Source: Rhodeus uyekii (taxonomy: Eukaryota > Chordata > Actinopteri > Cypriniformes > Acheilognathidae). Taken from it: a stretch of 64,000 bases of DNA. Shown here in pieces: positions 1-13,893 of the stretch. The first letter of the stretch is position 1. Every line of letters starts with the position of its first letter. The notes below the pieces were generated by a model. The model worked only from the letters and a program-made list of their open reading frames with translations. It was not told where the DNA came from and did not search any database. The stretch is taken from assembly GCA_037043235.1 (NCBI GenBank), contig JAWRVZ010000016.1:2599001-2663000 (forward strand), written 5' to 3'. The position numbers and the translations under genes are program-made.

Positions 1-1495
1 TCCTTAGGTTTTTTTGACAAAATTTCAGTGATATTATGGCGCATGTCATGCATTACTAAAGCTGTTTTGCCACATGGATACTGTATAATATTGTATAAAG
101 ACACAAGGGGGCAGCAGCCAAAACTGATTTTCAGATGGTAAAAGGTCACTGAAATCTTTAAATTTTGTCTGGAACCTCTCATCTAATTGAAAACAGGTAA
201 TTAGACCATTTAACAGTAATTACACTAACAACTCAGGTTAGTTAACCTGATTGAAAAAACATCATAAAATAATAAAACAATCCATGTGATTTACAGTCAT
301 TCATATATTGTACACCCAGCCTTTGTTCTTTTTTTAATTAAGATTAAATGCCATTTAATTTTACGTAAAACATACACAATGAAATAAATGAATATTTGTG
401 TTTCATAAATATTAACAGTTCTGGTAGAAATTGTAGTCTATTACTTTTGACCTAACTTAATAATTTTGTACCATAATGATACAAATACAAAGAGAATCAT
501 TAGATTTTTAATTTTCAACAACATTAAGTACATAAAACATTGCATTATGTCAGGGTTTCTCTAAATAGGGGCTGGGAAGAAACTGTAGGGGGTTTAGACA
601 TTTATGAAAAGTTCATAATTTAATAATAATAAATTAAGTTAATAAAATTGGTCAATAAATTAAATCATTAATATGTTAAATGATAAAAATGTAATAAAAT
701 GAAAACAATCAAAATAAAACACCAACTTCAAAAATATTCAATATTTTATTCAATAATAATGTTTTATTTAATTTTATGTTGACTGACTAGTGGCTGGTCT
801 GTGTGTGCAACTCCATAACACTTTTGAGAAAGGATCATTTAAAAGACAAAAAAAAGAAGATTTAGGGAGAATCAATGACTGATTTATTTAATCAATAAAA
901 AAGTAACTGTATTCTGATTATGAGTATTAAAAAAAATCTGAATACAAATATTTAATTTCTGGAATCTAATTAAGTAAACTAGATTACATATAATCAGTTT
1001 CTACCCAGCACTAAATAATAATATGTAGTATAATATTGAAAAAAGGTGCATTAAATTAAATGCATTAAACCCACAATGGATATTTGTGAAAAAAAAAAAA
1101 GTTTTTCCTATAAAATTGTCAGTGACCGAACATAAGAAACATTTAATGGATGTTATTATGTATGTTTTTTTCAGCAGCAGATGTGTTTCTGGATGTGTGA
1201 GCCATCATGTATTCTCTGTTTGAGCTGTGCAGAATGTTTGATGTTTGTTGTACTGGGCGAGCGTGAAGATTAGATCTGATCAACAGATTAACTTCCAAAG
1301 AGACTGACTTACTAGAACAACTTTCTAAGCTTCCTCTGTATGTCAGCTTACACCTACGTGTATACATATATGCATACAAATATTCAGGTTTTTCAAAACA
1401 ATAGATTCAAAAAATTATGTGAAAAGTATTTGACGGTATGTGGAACAAGTTTATATATGTGTGTGCGTATGTGTGTGTACCTCTTTTATATACCG

Positions 1496-1527
<32 letters not shown>

Positions 1528-3337
1528 AATAAAGGAACATATCTGTCCTTATTCTCAGGAATTTGTCTCCCTCTCTGTCAACAAACTCGTTTCATTACCC
1601 TTGAATGAATTCTGTGAAACCATGATGAGATGTTTAACATGGCCCTCATCTTGAGCGCACAATAAACGGTCCTGCTATCAGGAAATTTGTCCATTTCTAT
1701 GAAGGAAAAGTGATCAGACTGGTTTTCGCCATGTAGAAGCTCGATCACTTCCTCCTCTGGAGCTGAGGGCTCTAAGAAAAGCCTCCAGTGGCCCACATGT
1801 TTTGACTTTCCACGTGCTGCTCACTGAAACAACAAGCACTTTGACGTCAAACACTGTGTCGCCCCAAAAAAATTCCCAAGCCTTCATAGCTACGGACATG
1901 GAAGCGATGGAAAAAGTTAACCCTAGTGTCACGGGATTTTTGGTCAAAAGTGACTGTACCCTAAATAGCACGTCCCAAGCATCTTCCCCATGTACTCGGA
2001 TAACTTTCTTCATGCAACCAAGTATAAACAACACTATGTCAGAATATATATTTCAGTAAACTGCTATATTTTCCAAACTAGATTTTTAGAGTGGCGCTTA
2101 CCTGTGCAAAACTTTCCCGCCACACTTTTTCCGTGAACCCATGACCATTACTTATAACTTATAACCATAACTTAAATAAATGTAAGATTGCAAGTTAAAA
2201 AATTCCAATTAATGTTTTAATTAAAACTTTTAAGTTGCAAACATTTTTTGACGAGTTCTGGTGACACAATAATACGAGCATTCGTTACATCAACTTAATA
2301 TTGTGTACATTTTTTTATTTTTACTTTGTCTTTGTCTAGTAACTAAAATGGTCTTTATAACTTTCAAATTTGTGCAGTGGATTTCATGTAATTCATGATG
2401 ATTTTTATAGTTATTGTTTTTGGGCCTTAAATGTTAGAATTATTGTTTTTTTTATTGATAAGACTGTTAGTCAGTGTCATTTAAAAAAGTTTCTCTTAGA
2501 TTTTAGTTTTGTGGTTTGTCTTTTTTAAGGCCAAAATTAGATTAAATTAGTTGGAATAAATAAGTTTTTGAAATAATTAACTTAATTTGCTACATATTAA
2601 GTTCCTCTAATTCAGTGTGTAGTTGAATTAGAATTAAGTTCATTAAAAGTCGTCATAACTTAAAAAGATTGATGCAAACTGTTGTTGAGCCAAAGCATTT
2701 GTTTGAGAGTGCATGATGGTAATACGTGCTGTGCATGGTTGCTAAGGTATTGCTATGTGTTGCTAAGTCTCTTTAATGTTCTGGTGACAATATCCCTATA
2801 AGAATAATTTAGAGCGTGAACGATTTGTTTCAGTCGAATCAAATTTCTAGGATGGCAGCCATGATATCCAGTGATGCTTTCAATGCTTTCACAAATTCAG
2901 TCAGTGTGTTCGCTACACAAAGGTCAGTGTGCTGAAGCTGATCGTCAACATTACTGGTAAACTTTAGCATAAATGTTACTCAGTGAAACCAGTTTTGTTG
3001 AACAGGATGCGCTTCAGTTGTTTCAGACGTCACGTCGGCATGATCTCTTCTCTGATATGTGGTGAATGAGTATGATGTTGAATTCTGTTTTTGGTGTTTT
3101 TTACATCAGTGTGATCAGGGAAATAGCTAAAAACTGTGTAATTGTAAAGGTGGTTGGATTATTCCACCCATTTTCATATATGTATTTAATAAATGCAATT
3201 ACGCTTAATAAGTAAGGGATAATCCACGGCTATATTATACGGTTTATAGTATGTGCAGGACTGTTACTGACAAATTTTCCCTTTTCTTTCAGTAAACTAC
3301 CCTATAGATAGACATGCAAAAGAATTACAGCACTTAC
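1..3337. other. AT-rich non-coding flank
   Basis: About 70 percent A+T with long A and T runs. A (CA)n tract lies at 1499-1527. Two overlapping minus-strand open frames at 1578-2034 and one plus-strand frame at 1802-2059 cover the same 450 bases. I recognise no family in any of them and see no convincing splice context. Nothing else was supportable. Confidence 0.6.
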
Positions 3338-3516
3338 AGACCAAAACCTTTTCATTTCTTTCTGTTTAATCGCTCTTTTTTTGACAAATAAGAAATGTGC
3401 AACACAACAGAGGATTAATACTAAAAATAATAATATAATAATAATAAATATAATAATAATAGTTGAGATAACAGTGATTCCACCTGTGAAATCAGTTGTT
3501 CTCAGTCCATCATCCG
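3338..3516 (-). CDS. possible single exon of a type I membrane protein (transmembrane exon)
   Basis: The frame reads ADDGLRTTDFTGG, then about 27 strongly hydrophobic residues (ITVISTIIII...LILCCVAHFLF), then a basic cytoplasmic start VKKRAIKQKEMK. It is bordered by an AG acceptor after TGTGAAG and a GTAAGT donor. This layout is like the transmembrane exon of fish immunoglobulin-type receptors. No partner exon was found on either side, so it may be an isolated gene fragment or chance, since AT-rich DNA readily encodes isoleucine runs. Confidence 0.28.
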
Positions 3517-5002
3517 CTTCACAATGATAAACATGAGTAAAAAAAGACAAGTTATAGCTTTATACTGTAACCAAAATTTGGGAAAATTATGTCAGGTGAA
3601 CAGTGGCAAAATGAAGTCATGCTCTCTTAAATAACAGCCCTCGATTGATTTAAAATAAAAATTAAAAAGAGGACAAAATACATCAACACAAAAGGTAAGC
3701 AAAAGCTAGTATACATCTTGTTAGGAAAAAATACTGTACTTGTTGAGTTAAAAGCTGATCTCTATCAGAATGACGTGTGTTCACCACATCTGTTCCTGAC
3801 CAGTAAAAGCGTTCAAGAGGAACCACATTGTTTGACATCAGTGACTGTCTTATTGAGGTTTATTGTTGACTTTGTTCTGTGAATATTAACAGCTTAGATT
3901 CTAAGAAATTAAAAATAAGAAGTCTCTTGTTTCTTTGACATAAAAGTGTCTTAGTGACATTTACAGTCACAAAGACGTCATTTTTAAATATATAGTACAT
4001 AAAAACAATTATAAATCAGTTTAATGACGCGTAAGTGTTGGGATGTTTGTTTCCCATATTAAAGTGGTTTAAAAGGAATGAACTGGATTCAATATTACTG
4101 CAGCTCGATCGACACCGTCTGTTGGATAATGTCAGTTACCGAATAAAAAATCATTTTTACCAATTTTTTAAAAGAAAAAATCAATGAGTAGTTCCTTTTT
4201 TATACTTATAAAGGCTTTTACATTGGAAGGACAATAGAAGTCATATTCTATAAATTTTTTCCCATGGTAATCAACATAATTATCACTAATATTCGAAAGA
4301 GCTTAATGTATATCCAAACCAGAACTTTCCTTAAGAATAACCACTAAAATGCTTGACTCTTTGGATCCTGTTTTAGTTATTATGACATAAAACAATCACA
4401 TTAGTTTTACCAGAGGAATCACTTTATAAGAACACCTTTTAAAAGAGAAACTGTTCGTAACAAAGTACAAAGGTTTTGTATAATTTAAATAAAGATAAAG
4501 AAGCATAAGAATTAGATTATTCTGCTGTCTAAAATTTAGGAAGACTGCATTCCCAATATACGACTGGGAATCACACGATTTCAACATTCCTCACTTTTAA
4601 AAGTGTAGTTGGATGTGACCAAAAAAGTCACAAAACAAGTTAAAAAAAAGCAAAAAAAGTCACTTTGATGTTGTCGTACAAACCCTTCTCATTAGAGGGT
4701 CAGCATTTCTCCGTCGCAGAAACCAACTCCCAACATTCGGATCAGACTATAGCGTCTAATTAAGAAAATCCAGCTTATGGCACTTTCGGTACGGCTGTCT
4801 GTACTTCTGCCAATGTCCAACTTTTCCTGTGAAAACTAATTGCGTAGGATGTCTGCTAGCTCCCTTTTTAGGCTCTGTAACAATGGCAGAGTCCCGAGAC
4901 ACAGTGGTCCTCTGTGGGATTCTCAGGTAGCAGGAGAATAATGTTCCTCCATTTTACTCTGTTATCAAATATGGCCAACATGACAGTCACTGTAGAGAGG
5001 TG
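3517..5002 (-). other. pde4b: pde4b 3' untranslated region and flank
   Basis: AT-rich sequence downstream of the pde4b stop with no open frame of note. The 3' UTR should start here, but its end cannot be fixed by eye. Confidence 0.5.
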
Positions 5003-5290
5003 CTACGTCTCGGCAGATGAAGGAGAATGTGTCACAATCTCTACATCGTCCGTCTCTGAGAGGTTCTCTGTATTCTCCTTGGCTCCTTCCTCAACCTCCA
5101 ACTCGAACTGAAACTTATCTCCACTGTCAGTTCCCATTTCGAAAAAAGGAGGGGAGGGACTCTGTGGTATCATGCTGTGGTACCAGTTCCTGTTCTCTTC
5201 TAAAGTGTCCAAGATATCCTGTGCATCTGGATGCACCAGGTCTGCCCAAGTCTCCCATAGCGGGTGCACGATGTAGTCAATGAAACCAAC
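5003..5290 (-). CDS. pde4b: pde4b terminal coding exon with stop
   Basis: A 288-nt exon reading VGFIDYIVHPLWETWADLV...NRNWYHSMIPQSPSPP, then FQFELEVEE and a short acidic tail ending HSPSSAET before TAG at 5003. The glutamine at the preceding junction (SQVGF) is the nucleotide-selecting residue of the family. MIPQSPSP is the conserved ERK phosphorylation site and FQF the ERK docking motif (family knowledge). The tail is about 30 residues shorter than in human PDE4B but its last residues still resemble it. Tttatt at 3859 (AATAAA on this strand) is one possible polyadenylation signal, unproven. Confidence 0.95.
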   Translation of the reverse strand, partial: VGFIDYIVHPLWETWADLVHPDAQDILDTLEENRNWYHSMIPQSPSPPFFEMGTDSGDKFQFELEVEEGAKENTENLSETDDVEIVTHSPSSAET

Positions 5291-5632
5291 CTAAAAAGAA
5301 AACAAACACATAAGTCCCGTCTAAAAATGGCCAGACTTGACCAATACCTTGTGTGATACATATGTGCTTAATCGTATTGAATGTCCACTTGAAGTGTACA
5401 AAGTCTTCAAATCTTCATAGTATTTAAAAAAACTGTATCAGAAGGTAATATAATAATGAAATAAAAGGCCATTATGTGTACTTAAAGAGAGTTTTTTAAC
5501 ACAGTTAAGTACACTTTTAATAGTCCACTTTGTCAAATGTCAAATTAAGTTTCGCTTTAAAGTACATTTTATATTAAGTTTAAAAATCTGTTGTCACTTG
5601 ATATTACATTTAAAGTTGATATATTTAAAATA

Positions 5633-6003
5633 AAGGTGATCCGTCGTTTATTGCAGTTAATGTGGACCGGAACCTGCCGCAATAGGTGAAAATCCACAAA
5701 GTAGGATCAGCCAATCAGCTCACGGAATACTCGTGCTCTCATTGGTCAATCTCGCGCCGGGAACCAATCACGTGTCTTGTCTGAGTGCCGTGGGTGTGTA
5801 CAAAGCCTCTGAGAGAGTTTCTCTCTTTGTCTGGCATCCTGGGAAACCGTCTCTCGCATCACGATGAAACAACGCTGCTTTCCGCAATACGGCTGCCGAT
5901 ATGGCGGTATTTTTGAATTTTTATTTTTCGATAAATATTTTTGAAAAATCCGCGATGCACTGAGGCCGCGAAACTTGAACCGCAAAATGGCGAGGGATTA
6001 CTG
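5633..6003. mobile_element. pogo/Tigger-like non-autonomous DNA transposon
   Basis: The right end reads, on the minus strand, CAGTAATCCCTCGCCA, and the left end gtgatccgtcgtttattgc is a decayed version of the matching end. TA follows the right end. The interior (ccgcaatagg, ccgcgatgcactgaggcc) is the familiar subterminal sequence of these fish elements. It sits in the intron between the last two pde4b coding exons. Confidence 0.7.
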
Positions 6004-6219
6004 TATACTGAATTACAACTGCATTGTAAATGTGTGATTACAAATATATTTTTTTATTTATAACATTCAGTTTTCAATAGCAATGACATTAAAGTATAGA
6101 CAGTATAGACAATATTAATTATGAAAACACATAAAAAAATGTAGTCCTTTTTAAGTGGGTCTTTTTTTACTCCTAAGTTCACAAATTTAATTTAATATAT
6201 GGATTCTTTGGATGCCCAC

Positions 6220-6402
6220 CTGAGACTTCTCCACTGAAGCGGTGTGTTTGTCACACATTGGGCTAATTTCCATGCCTCGCTCTCTCTCTCGGTCACCCTG
6301 GTGGAAAAACTCTTCCATAATGCGGTCTGTCCATTGCCGGTACAGATCTAATGGCTTGGTGGGATTGCTGAGATCAGCACAGTGAACCATATTTCGTAAG
6401 AC
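6220..6402 (-). CDS. pde4b: pde4b catalytic-domain exon 6
   Basis: A 183-nt exon reading VLRNMVHCADLSNPTKPLDL...ERERGMEISPMCDKHTASVE. It holds the third metal-site aspartate (HCADLSNPT). The acceptor is CCACAG and the donor is GTGGGC, phase 0 on both sides. Confidence 0.95.
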
Positions 6403-6494
6403 CTGTGGACATAGTGAGACAGGACGTTGAATGACATCGAGGAAGTAATAAGGAACAGAATTTTGTTGTTGAAGACACATAAACCAGGACTCAC

Positions 6495-6617
6495 CTGTAT
6501 CCTATCTGTATAGTTGTCAAGCAACAACACTCCTGAACTAGTCACCTTCTTGGTCTCGACCATTGTCTTCAAGTCAGCCAGTAAGCTCATGTGCTTGGAC
6601 ATGTCTGTCGCTAGTAC
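6495..6617 (-). CDS. pde4b: pde4b catalytic-domain exon 5
   Basis: A 123-nt exon reading VLATDMSKHMSLLADLKTMV...LLLDNYTDRIQ, all standard PDE4 residues. The acceptor is CAACAG and the donor is GTGAGT, phase 0 on both sides. Confidence 0.95.
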
Positions 6618-6882
6618 CTGTTGAGAGAGACGGACACTTAGACTTCGCAGCCAAAGCCCAGTCATTTCAATAAGAATTGAGTTTTGTGTGAGGGTTAAAA
6701 ACATTTAATCAAAAGTTTAAAGTACATTTTAAATTGTTACAGCAAGGTTCTAGTTGTTAAAGTTAGCTGATGAATTAACTAACTAATAGGCACTTTCAAG
6801 TTCAAATACTTGCATTTAAAAAAAAAAAATTCAATACATTTTCTGTTTCAATGGGTGACATTTCTCTAATGAGGCTACCTAC

Positions 6883-7037
6883 CACGTCAATAACCATTTT
6901 CCTGAGAGACTGTCGCTGTTTCTTGGAGAGGTTTTGGAAGATATCACAGTTTTCCCCTTGCAAGAGCTTGAAACCAACCGCTAGGTGATGGTTTTCGAGA
7001 ACAGACTCATCATTGTACATGAGTGCCAGCTCAGAGT
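6883..7037 (-). CDS. pde4b: pde4b catalytic-domain exon 4
   Basis: A 155-nt exon reading SELALMYNDESVLENHHLAV...GENCDIFQNLSKKQRQ...MVIDV. The acceptor is CTGCAG and the donor is GTAGGT. It ends in phase 0 at the valine before the VLATDMSK exon. Confidence 0.95.
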
Positions 7038-7194
7038 CTGCAGTAAAGAGAGGCATGGTGTTTATGAGAAACATGAAACAGTCATAACATTGAGGCTTTG
7101 TTCTAACATATGGTTTGAGTTTCAATAACTGCAGCAGTTTGGATCCATAAGCATGCACAATATGTAAAGAGAGGCGTAGATAAAGCACACTCAC

Positions 7195-7294
7195 TGGTAT
7201 TAATTAGGAACTGGTTTGAGACCCCTGGGTGGTCTACATCATGGATGGCTGCTGCAAAGATAGCAGCCAAGATCTCCAGGTCTGTAAAGACCGC
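7195..7294 (-). CDS. pde4b: pde4b catalytic-domain exon 3, HD metal site
   Basis: A 100-nt exon containing FAAAIHDVDHPGVSNQFL, which carries the HD residues that bind the catalytic zinc and magnesium. The acceptor is CACAG and the donor is GTGAGT. It leaves one base that forms asparagine with the next exon. Confidence 0.95.
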
Positions 7295-7630
7295 CTGTGA
7301 ATAATAACGGAGAAGGAACGTGTTGAGGACTTTCCTCAATGCATTGAACTTGGTCAAGTACTGTTGGTTGCACACAGTTTAAACATCGTAACACAACTCG
7401 TAACAGTTTCAGCTTTGACTGTTTTTGCCAATGACCTTTAAAAAACAAAACATTTTTAGATAAAAGGCAGCTTTGTCTTTTCAAGTTTTATTTTTGCACT
7501 AGGAGAAGACAAAGCGAAAACCAGCTGCAGACAAAACATGCAGACTGTTTAGAGATTAGAGAGTTCACACATAAGGAAGATTAAAGGGCTCACAAACAGC
7601 TATGACTGGCTACATATACGAGTTTCTTAC

Positions 7631-7795
7631 ATCTAGTGCAGGTGTGGACAGCAGGATGTGTGTGGACTGGGCCACATCAGCCGCGTGTAGACTGTTGTGA
7701 TAGGCCACGTCTGCGTGGTAGTGGTCTTCAAGGGTCATCATGTATGTCACAAAGGTGTCCACTGGAATCTTGAATGTCTTCATTAAATCTCTCTC
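7631..7795 (-). CDS. pde4b: pde4b catalytic-domain exon 2, first metal-binding motif
   Basis: A 165-nt exon containing LEDHYHADVAYHNSLHAADV. It carries the catalytic histidine (YHNSLH) and the first metal-site histidine of the HD phosphodiesterase fold (family knowledge). The acceptor is TACAG and the donor is GTAAGA, phase 0 on both sides. Confidence 0.95.
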
Positions 7796-7879
7796 CTGTA
7801 GAAAAAACATGCTGTGGTCACATTTCATTTTAAAAAACACATCTCGTCACATTTGAGATGAGCTTTTTTATGTACTAAC

Positions 7880-7978
7880 CTGAAGGATGGCGTACATGAT
7901 GCAGGTCAGAGGCCGGTGGTGAGAGTGCTCTGAAACCTTGAAGATGTTCAGACCCCACTTGTTGATGTTCTCCAGATC
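7880..7978 (-). CDS. pde4b: pde4b catalytic-domain exon 1
   Basis: A 99-nt phase-0 exon reading DLENINKWGLNIFKV...RPLTCIMYAILQ. The RPLTCIMYAI stretch is the best subtype marker for PDE4B in the window. The acceptor is TTGTAG and the donor is GTTAGT. Confidence 0.94.
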
Positions 7979-8074
7979 CTACAAATGGCGAGAGAGGATC
8001 CATGCGATTAAGGTACAAACGCAACAAAACGGCACTATTCCATGCAACAGGTGATCTGTAACGTACAACTATAC

Positions 8075-8259
8075 CTTAGAGAGCAAGTCCTCCAAATCTG
8101 TTTTTACGCCGAACCGGGCCGTACTGCTGCTGCTGGACAGACCAGGGCCGTGTGTGACCTTCCTCACCCCGCTGATCTGAGTCATAAGCTGCTGCTGCCT
8201 CCTCTTCCTCTCCCGCGATTTTGAAGTGGGTGAAGGGATCTCCAGCTCATTCTGTTTAT
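8075..8259 (-). CDS. pde4b: pde4b UCR2-catalytic linker exon
   Basis: A 185-nt exon beginning KQNELEIPSPT, then a basic KSRERKRRQQQ stretch, LMTQISGVRK, a serine-rich run, and ARFGVKTDLEDLLSK. Order and spacing match the PDE4 LR2 linker and the start of the catalytic unit. The basic run and SSSSST are more diverged than the rest. The acceptor is CTGTAG and the donor is GTATAG. Confidence 0.92.
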
Positions 8260-8261
8260 CT

Positions 8262-9426
8262 ACAGGGGGAGAGGTTTCAGCATGTTACCCATAAGATTTT
8301 TCATTTCAGCACTCACACACTCAATTCAAAACAGCAGCCATGACTTTTCAGACTCATTGAAGTCGCCAAAAAGTTTGATATTAGTACAAGCAATCTGCAA
8401 GAACCTTTCTGCCAAGTTCAACACTTGACACAGCAGCAACGAGTTCCTTGCTGAAAATAACTTAGACCAGAATAATGGCCCAGGTTGGTTTATGCTGGTT
8501 TGATCATTTTAAAATCGTTTTGTTCAATTTGTTAGCAATTAATAACACTCCCATTGAAAGAATTTACAGAAACAATTTAGTTTAAATAGTATTTTAACCA
8601 GACACCAGAGTAAGTAAACTATATTAAACATTGAATAACAAAATGGCAAATTAGTTTAGCTTTTGTTTACGTTGAAATTAACCATGATTTCATAATTATA
8701 ACCCACCTGCACATTTATATTTTACGTTTAAGTTGGTCAAAAGTATTGGTCCTAATTTTTTCTGTGTATGCTGGTGCCATCCCATTTACAGTAGTTGTGT
8801 CTAATGCTATTTCTACTGAGGTCTTTTAAGAGAAACATCTGAGACAAAATTCAACACGCATGAAAAAACAATCCAAGCCTCCTGAGATGAAAGAGAAATC
8901 TCTTGACGTCCCATGCCCTCAGAACCACTTATTCTTTCTTTTCTGTCTAAACACCTCTTATTTCTCAGTCAGTAGAGCTTGAGCAGTGTGTGAACTTTCA
9001 GTAACACTTCATATTAAGAGTGTTTGTCTGAAAATCTCCCTGCGGATGACTCTCTTGTTTGATGAGTAAGTGCGTAGGCTGTAGGGCTCTGAACGCAGGG
9101 TTAGGGGAGGACAGTGACCCTGTGGCATCTGAAGCAGACTGCCGTTTCAGCCCTCCTTTCTCTCACACACTCTCTTGCTGCGTATATGCCAGACCAGATC
9201 AGACTGGTTCGATAAACAGAGCTGCAGGCCTCCTCTCTCTAGCTATCAGTGTTTTCATGGAGAAGACGGCCACAATCTTTTATCTCTGCCACCATCTGAG
9301 ATATGGCTTTCACAAATTCTTCATGATGTTTTGGTTTCTCACTTTAGCCCACTAGTCTGATGTAGAAACACAGTAGGGTTTCAGAAACGATCTATTTTCT
9401 CTAAATTGAGAAGAATTCTCTAAATG
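8262..9426. other. pde4b intron, no feature seen
   Basis: AT-rich intron between the 8075-8259 and 9928-10021 exons upstream of the L1 fragment. Short open frames at 9059-9360 have no recognisable product. Confidence 0.5.
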
Positions 9427-9594
9427 TCTTATAGCACTCGATTGGAAAAAGCTGGAGGCACCAAGTATAGAGAGATGGTTCAAGGAGATGGCAATGAATA
9501 TGTCGTTGGAGAAAATAACATATATTATTAAAGTCAGATATAAGGCTTTTAAAGGCGCTTGGAACCCCTTTATGATTTTTTTCTTGGAAAAATA
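9427..9594 (+). pseudogene. L1-like LINE, truncated C-terminal end of ORF2
   Basis: The plus-strand frame reads ALDWKKLEAPSIERWFKEMA, then LEKITYIIKVRYKAF and WNPFM, ending in TAA at about 9594. This resembles the C-terminus of L1-clade ORF2 proteins (IERWxxEM...LEKITY...WxPF). An AT-rich tail of about 250 bases follows to 9860. It is a 5'-truncated insertion in a pde4b intron. Confidence 0.6.
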
Positions 9595-9835
9595 AAAACA
9601 ATGGATAAATCTGATGGGATATTAGAAGATATTTAAGAAAATTACTGTTGGATGCCTCTTGTACTAGGAGGCCTTAGTTTAATTTAATGTATTTAATATA
9701 TTCAGTTTGTTTGTGTATTTGTGGCTGTATATACAGTATGTGTATATATTGTTTTCCTTTTTGTTAATGATCTGTATGTGAATGCTTATGTCATATTGTT
9801 TATATTATATTGATATAACATGTTATATCTATCTA

Positions 9836-10021
<186 letters not shown>

Positions 10022-10210
10022 CTAAAACAAACATCAAGAAAAGTCCTTCTTGTAATTCATACAGTATAAATATTTCTGGACGTCTCACTACAAGAACTGT
10101 CAATCCTTGCAGTGTTCTAAGCAAGCAATGCAAGAAAGTCAAGCAACATCCAAATGAATCAATCAACCCGTGGCAAACAGTGTCCGCCAGTGAATAACCC
10201 ACAAACACAC

Positions 10211-10258
10211 CTGAATGTAACCCCAGGACACTGAGAGCAGGTAGTTGACTTCAGGCAT
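10211..10258 (-). CDS. pde4b: pde4b alternative first exon, B5-like super-short isoform
   Basis: ATG at 10258 opens a 16-codon exon, MPEVNYLLSVSWGYIQ, followed by donor GTGTGT. This is nearly identical to the super-short N-terminus shared by mammalian PDE4B5 and PDE4D6 (MPEANYLLSVSWGYIK). It ends in phase 0 and joins the phase-0 exon at 10021, so UCR1 and the first UCR2 exon are skipped. It was too short to appear as a distinct open frame and was found by reading the intron. Confidence 0.9.
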
Positions 10259-12141
<1,883 letters not shown>

Positions 12142-12153
12142 CTTGAAAATAAT

Positions 12154-12412
12154 GGTAACATTTTATAATAAGGTTTCATTAGTTACCTTTAGTTAAAATA
12201 AACTATTAGTGAACTGCTTCTACAGCATTTATTAATCTTTGTTAACATTATTCAAATCAAAAATTGCATTTGTTAACATTAGTTCACACAACAAACAATG
12301 AATAACAGTATTTTTATTAACTAACGTTAACAAAGATGAATAAGAATTGTATTTCTAATTGTTAGTTAATAACAATTCATGAAATCTTATTGTAAAGTGT
12401 TACTGAAATAAT
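12154..12412. mobile_element. short palindromic MITE (GTAACATTTTATAATAAGG ends)
   Basis: The left end ggtaacattttataataagg is mirrored by the right end cttattgtaaagtgttac, and the interior repeats gttaacattagtt/aactaacgttaac. This is a widespread fish non-autonomous DNA transposon type. Superfamily is not assigned here. Confidence 0.6.
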
Positions 12413-13893
12413 CAATAATCGATTTAATAAATGACTAAAACTTATTAAAAAGACTATATTTCTGCATAGGCTTTAAAATATCACTTATATAACATATATA
12501 CATAAAAAGCAGCAAATGTAACAAAAAAGTTATAAATATAATATAAATTTTTTAAATTCAATTCAGTAAAGTATTTTATTAGATTTATACCATGCACCAA
12601 TTCATTTTGTATCTTAACACAGCCAAGGGATACATTGGTAGAAAAAAGCAACAATATTTTTAAAAATATTTCTTGTATAAACTGTATCCTAATATTTGAA
12701 ATAACATTATAACTATAAATTGGTAATGTGAATTACCAAATTATAATAACTTTTAATATTAATAACTTTATTATAAGCCTTTTTAAGGACCACAATACGT
12801 TTATTTGAATGTAGATTGTGCACATTTTTCCTCTACATTTTCATTATAATAACAGCTCAGTTTGGTTTACTTTTGAGCTTCTAATTTTTACAATTTTCTT
12901 TATGCTATCATTATAATTTTTAAGGCTGATTCTTATGACTTACTACTAATTTATATGAATATATGTATGTATGTGTGTGCGTGTCTGCGTGCGTGCGTGT
13001 GATAAAACGCAGTGTAATTCAGTCTGGAATGCTTCAATGTCAGAGGTAATGTGTCTCTAACTCCACGTTCTCTATCTAGATCTGATTAGGTATCAGGGTA
13101 AACAAAGCAACGAGGCTTTAACTGAAAAAGAGGCAGAGGCAGCATAGAAATACTGCCTGCATGAAAAAATGATCCAATCATTTGTTTAAGTGATGAGAGT
13201 TTCAACAGTTTCCTTTTAACACTGTTTCCAGTAAATCCCCTGAATCTATAGTAATCCACACATTCAGAGTTGAATTAATCTGTTTAAAATGCCTTTCACC
13301 ATGACTGGATATAAACAAGGATATTATGACTAATACATATTATTTTAGTGCTTCTTATAAAATTCTTTGGGTAATAATCAGGCAATGAATCAAGTTCTCA
13401 TTACATGCTTTCCTACTGACAGTATAAATGTTTTGCGACATCTCTCTAGATCCCACGTCAACCATTCATCATTAACGACGCTCCCAGTATTAACCTCATC
13501 GACATGACCAGACAGTTCAAGAACAACCGCATACTCGATCCATGTATCAGCAGTAAAAAATCCAGGATTCTGTTACTAACCAATACTGGTACACTATGGA
13601 AATAAGATGACAAAAAAATATATCATAGAAGTATCATAACAGATACTTCAGTACTGTTTTCAGAATATCAAAAGAGGGTGTAAAATCCTTCTTATTGCAT
13701 CTAATTGAACAAAACTTTGACTTAGGCTTTGAAACAACAGAAAAATGTGGAAGGTATCAAAAAATACTATTCTAACACAAAGAAAGTTTGCAGGAAATTC
13801 AAACTTGCATCAACTCAAACATGCATACATGCAGAAAGCAGCTTTCAAGTTAGTTTTAAAGAGCAATGCTCAGGTGAAGAGGTGCCATCTCAC
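12413..13893. other. pde4b intron, AT-rich
   Basis: Intron between the B5-like exon and the first UCR2 exon. Apart from a candidate plus-strand exon at 13450 I see nothing. Confidence 0.5.
13450..13552 (+). CDS. candidate orphan exon, unknown product
   Basis: After a pyrimidine-rich stretch and AG (acatctctctag) the plus strand reads IPRQPFIINDAPSINLIDM, then TRQFKNNRILDPCIS, followed by a possible GTAAAA donor. An in-frame stop lies inside the acceptor. Codon use is protein-like and less AT-rich than the surroundings. I do not recognise the family, and it lies antisense inside a pde4b intron. It could be a transduced exon or a pseudogene piece. Confidence 0.3.

Noticed and set aside
1578..2059. 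Overlapping open frames on both strands (72 to 106 codons)
   Set aside because: No recognisable family in any frame, no splice context, and three frames compete for the same DNA. Noted but not called.
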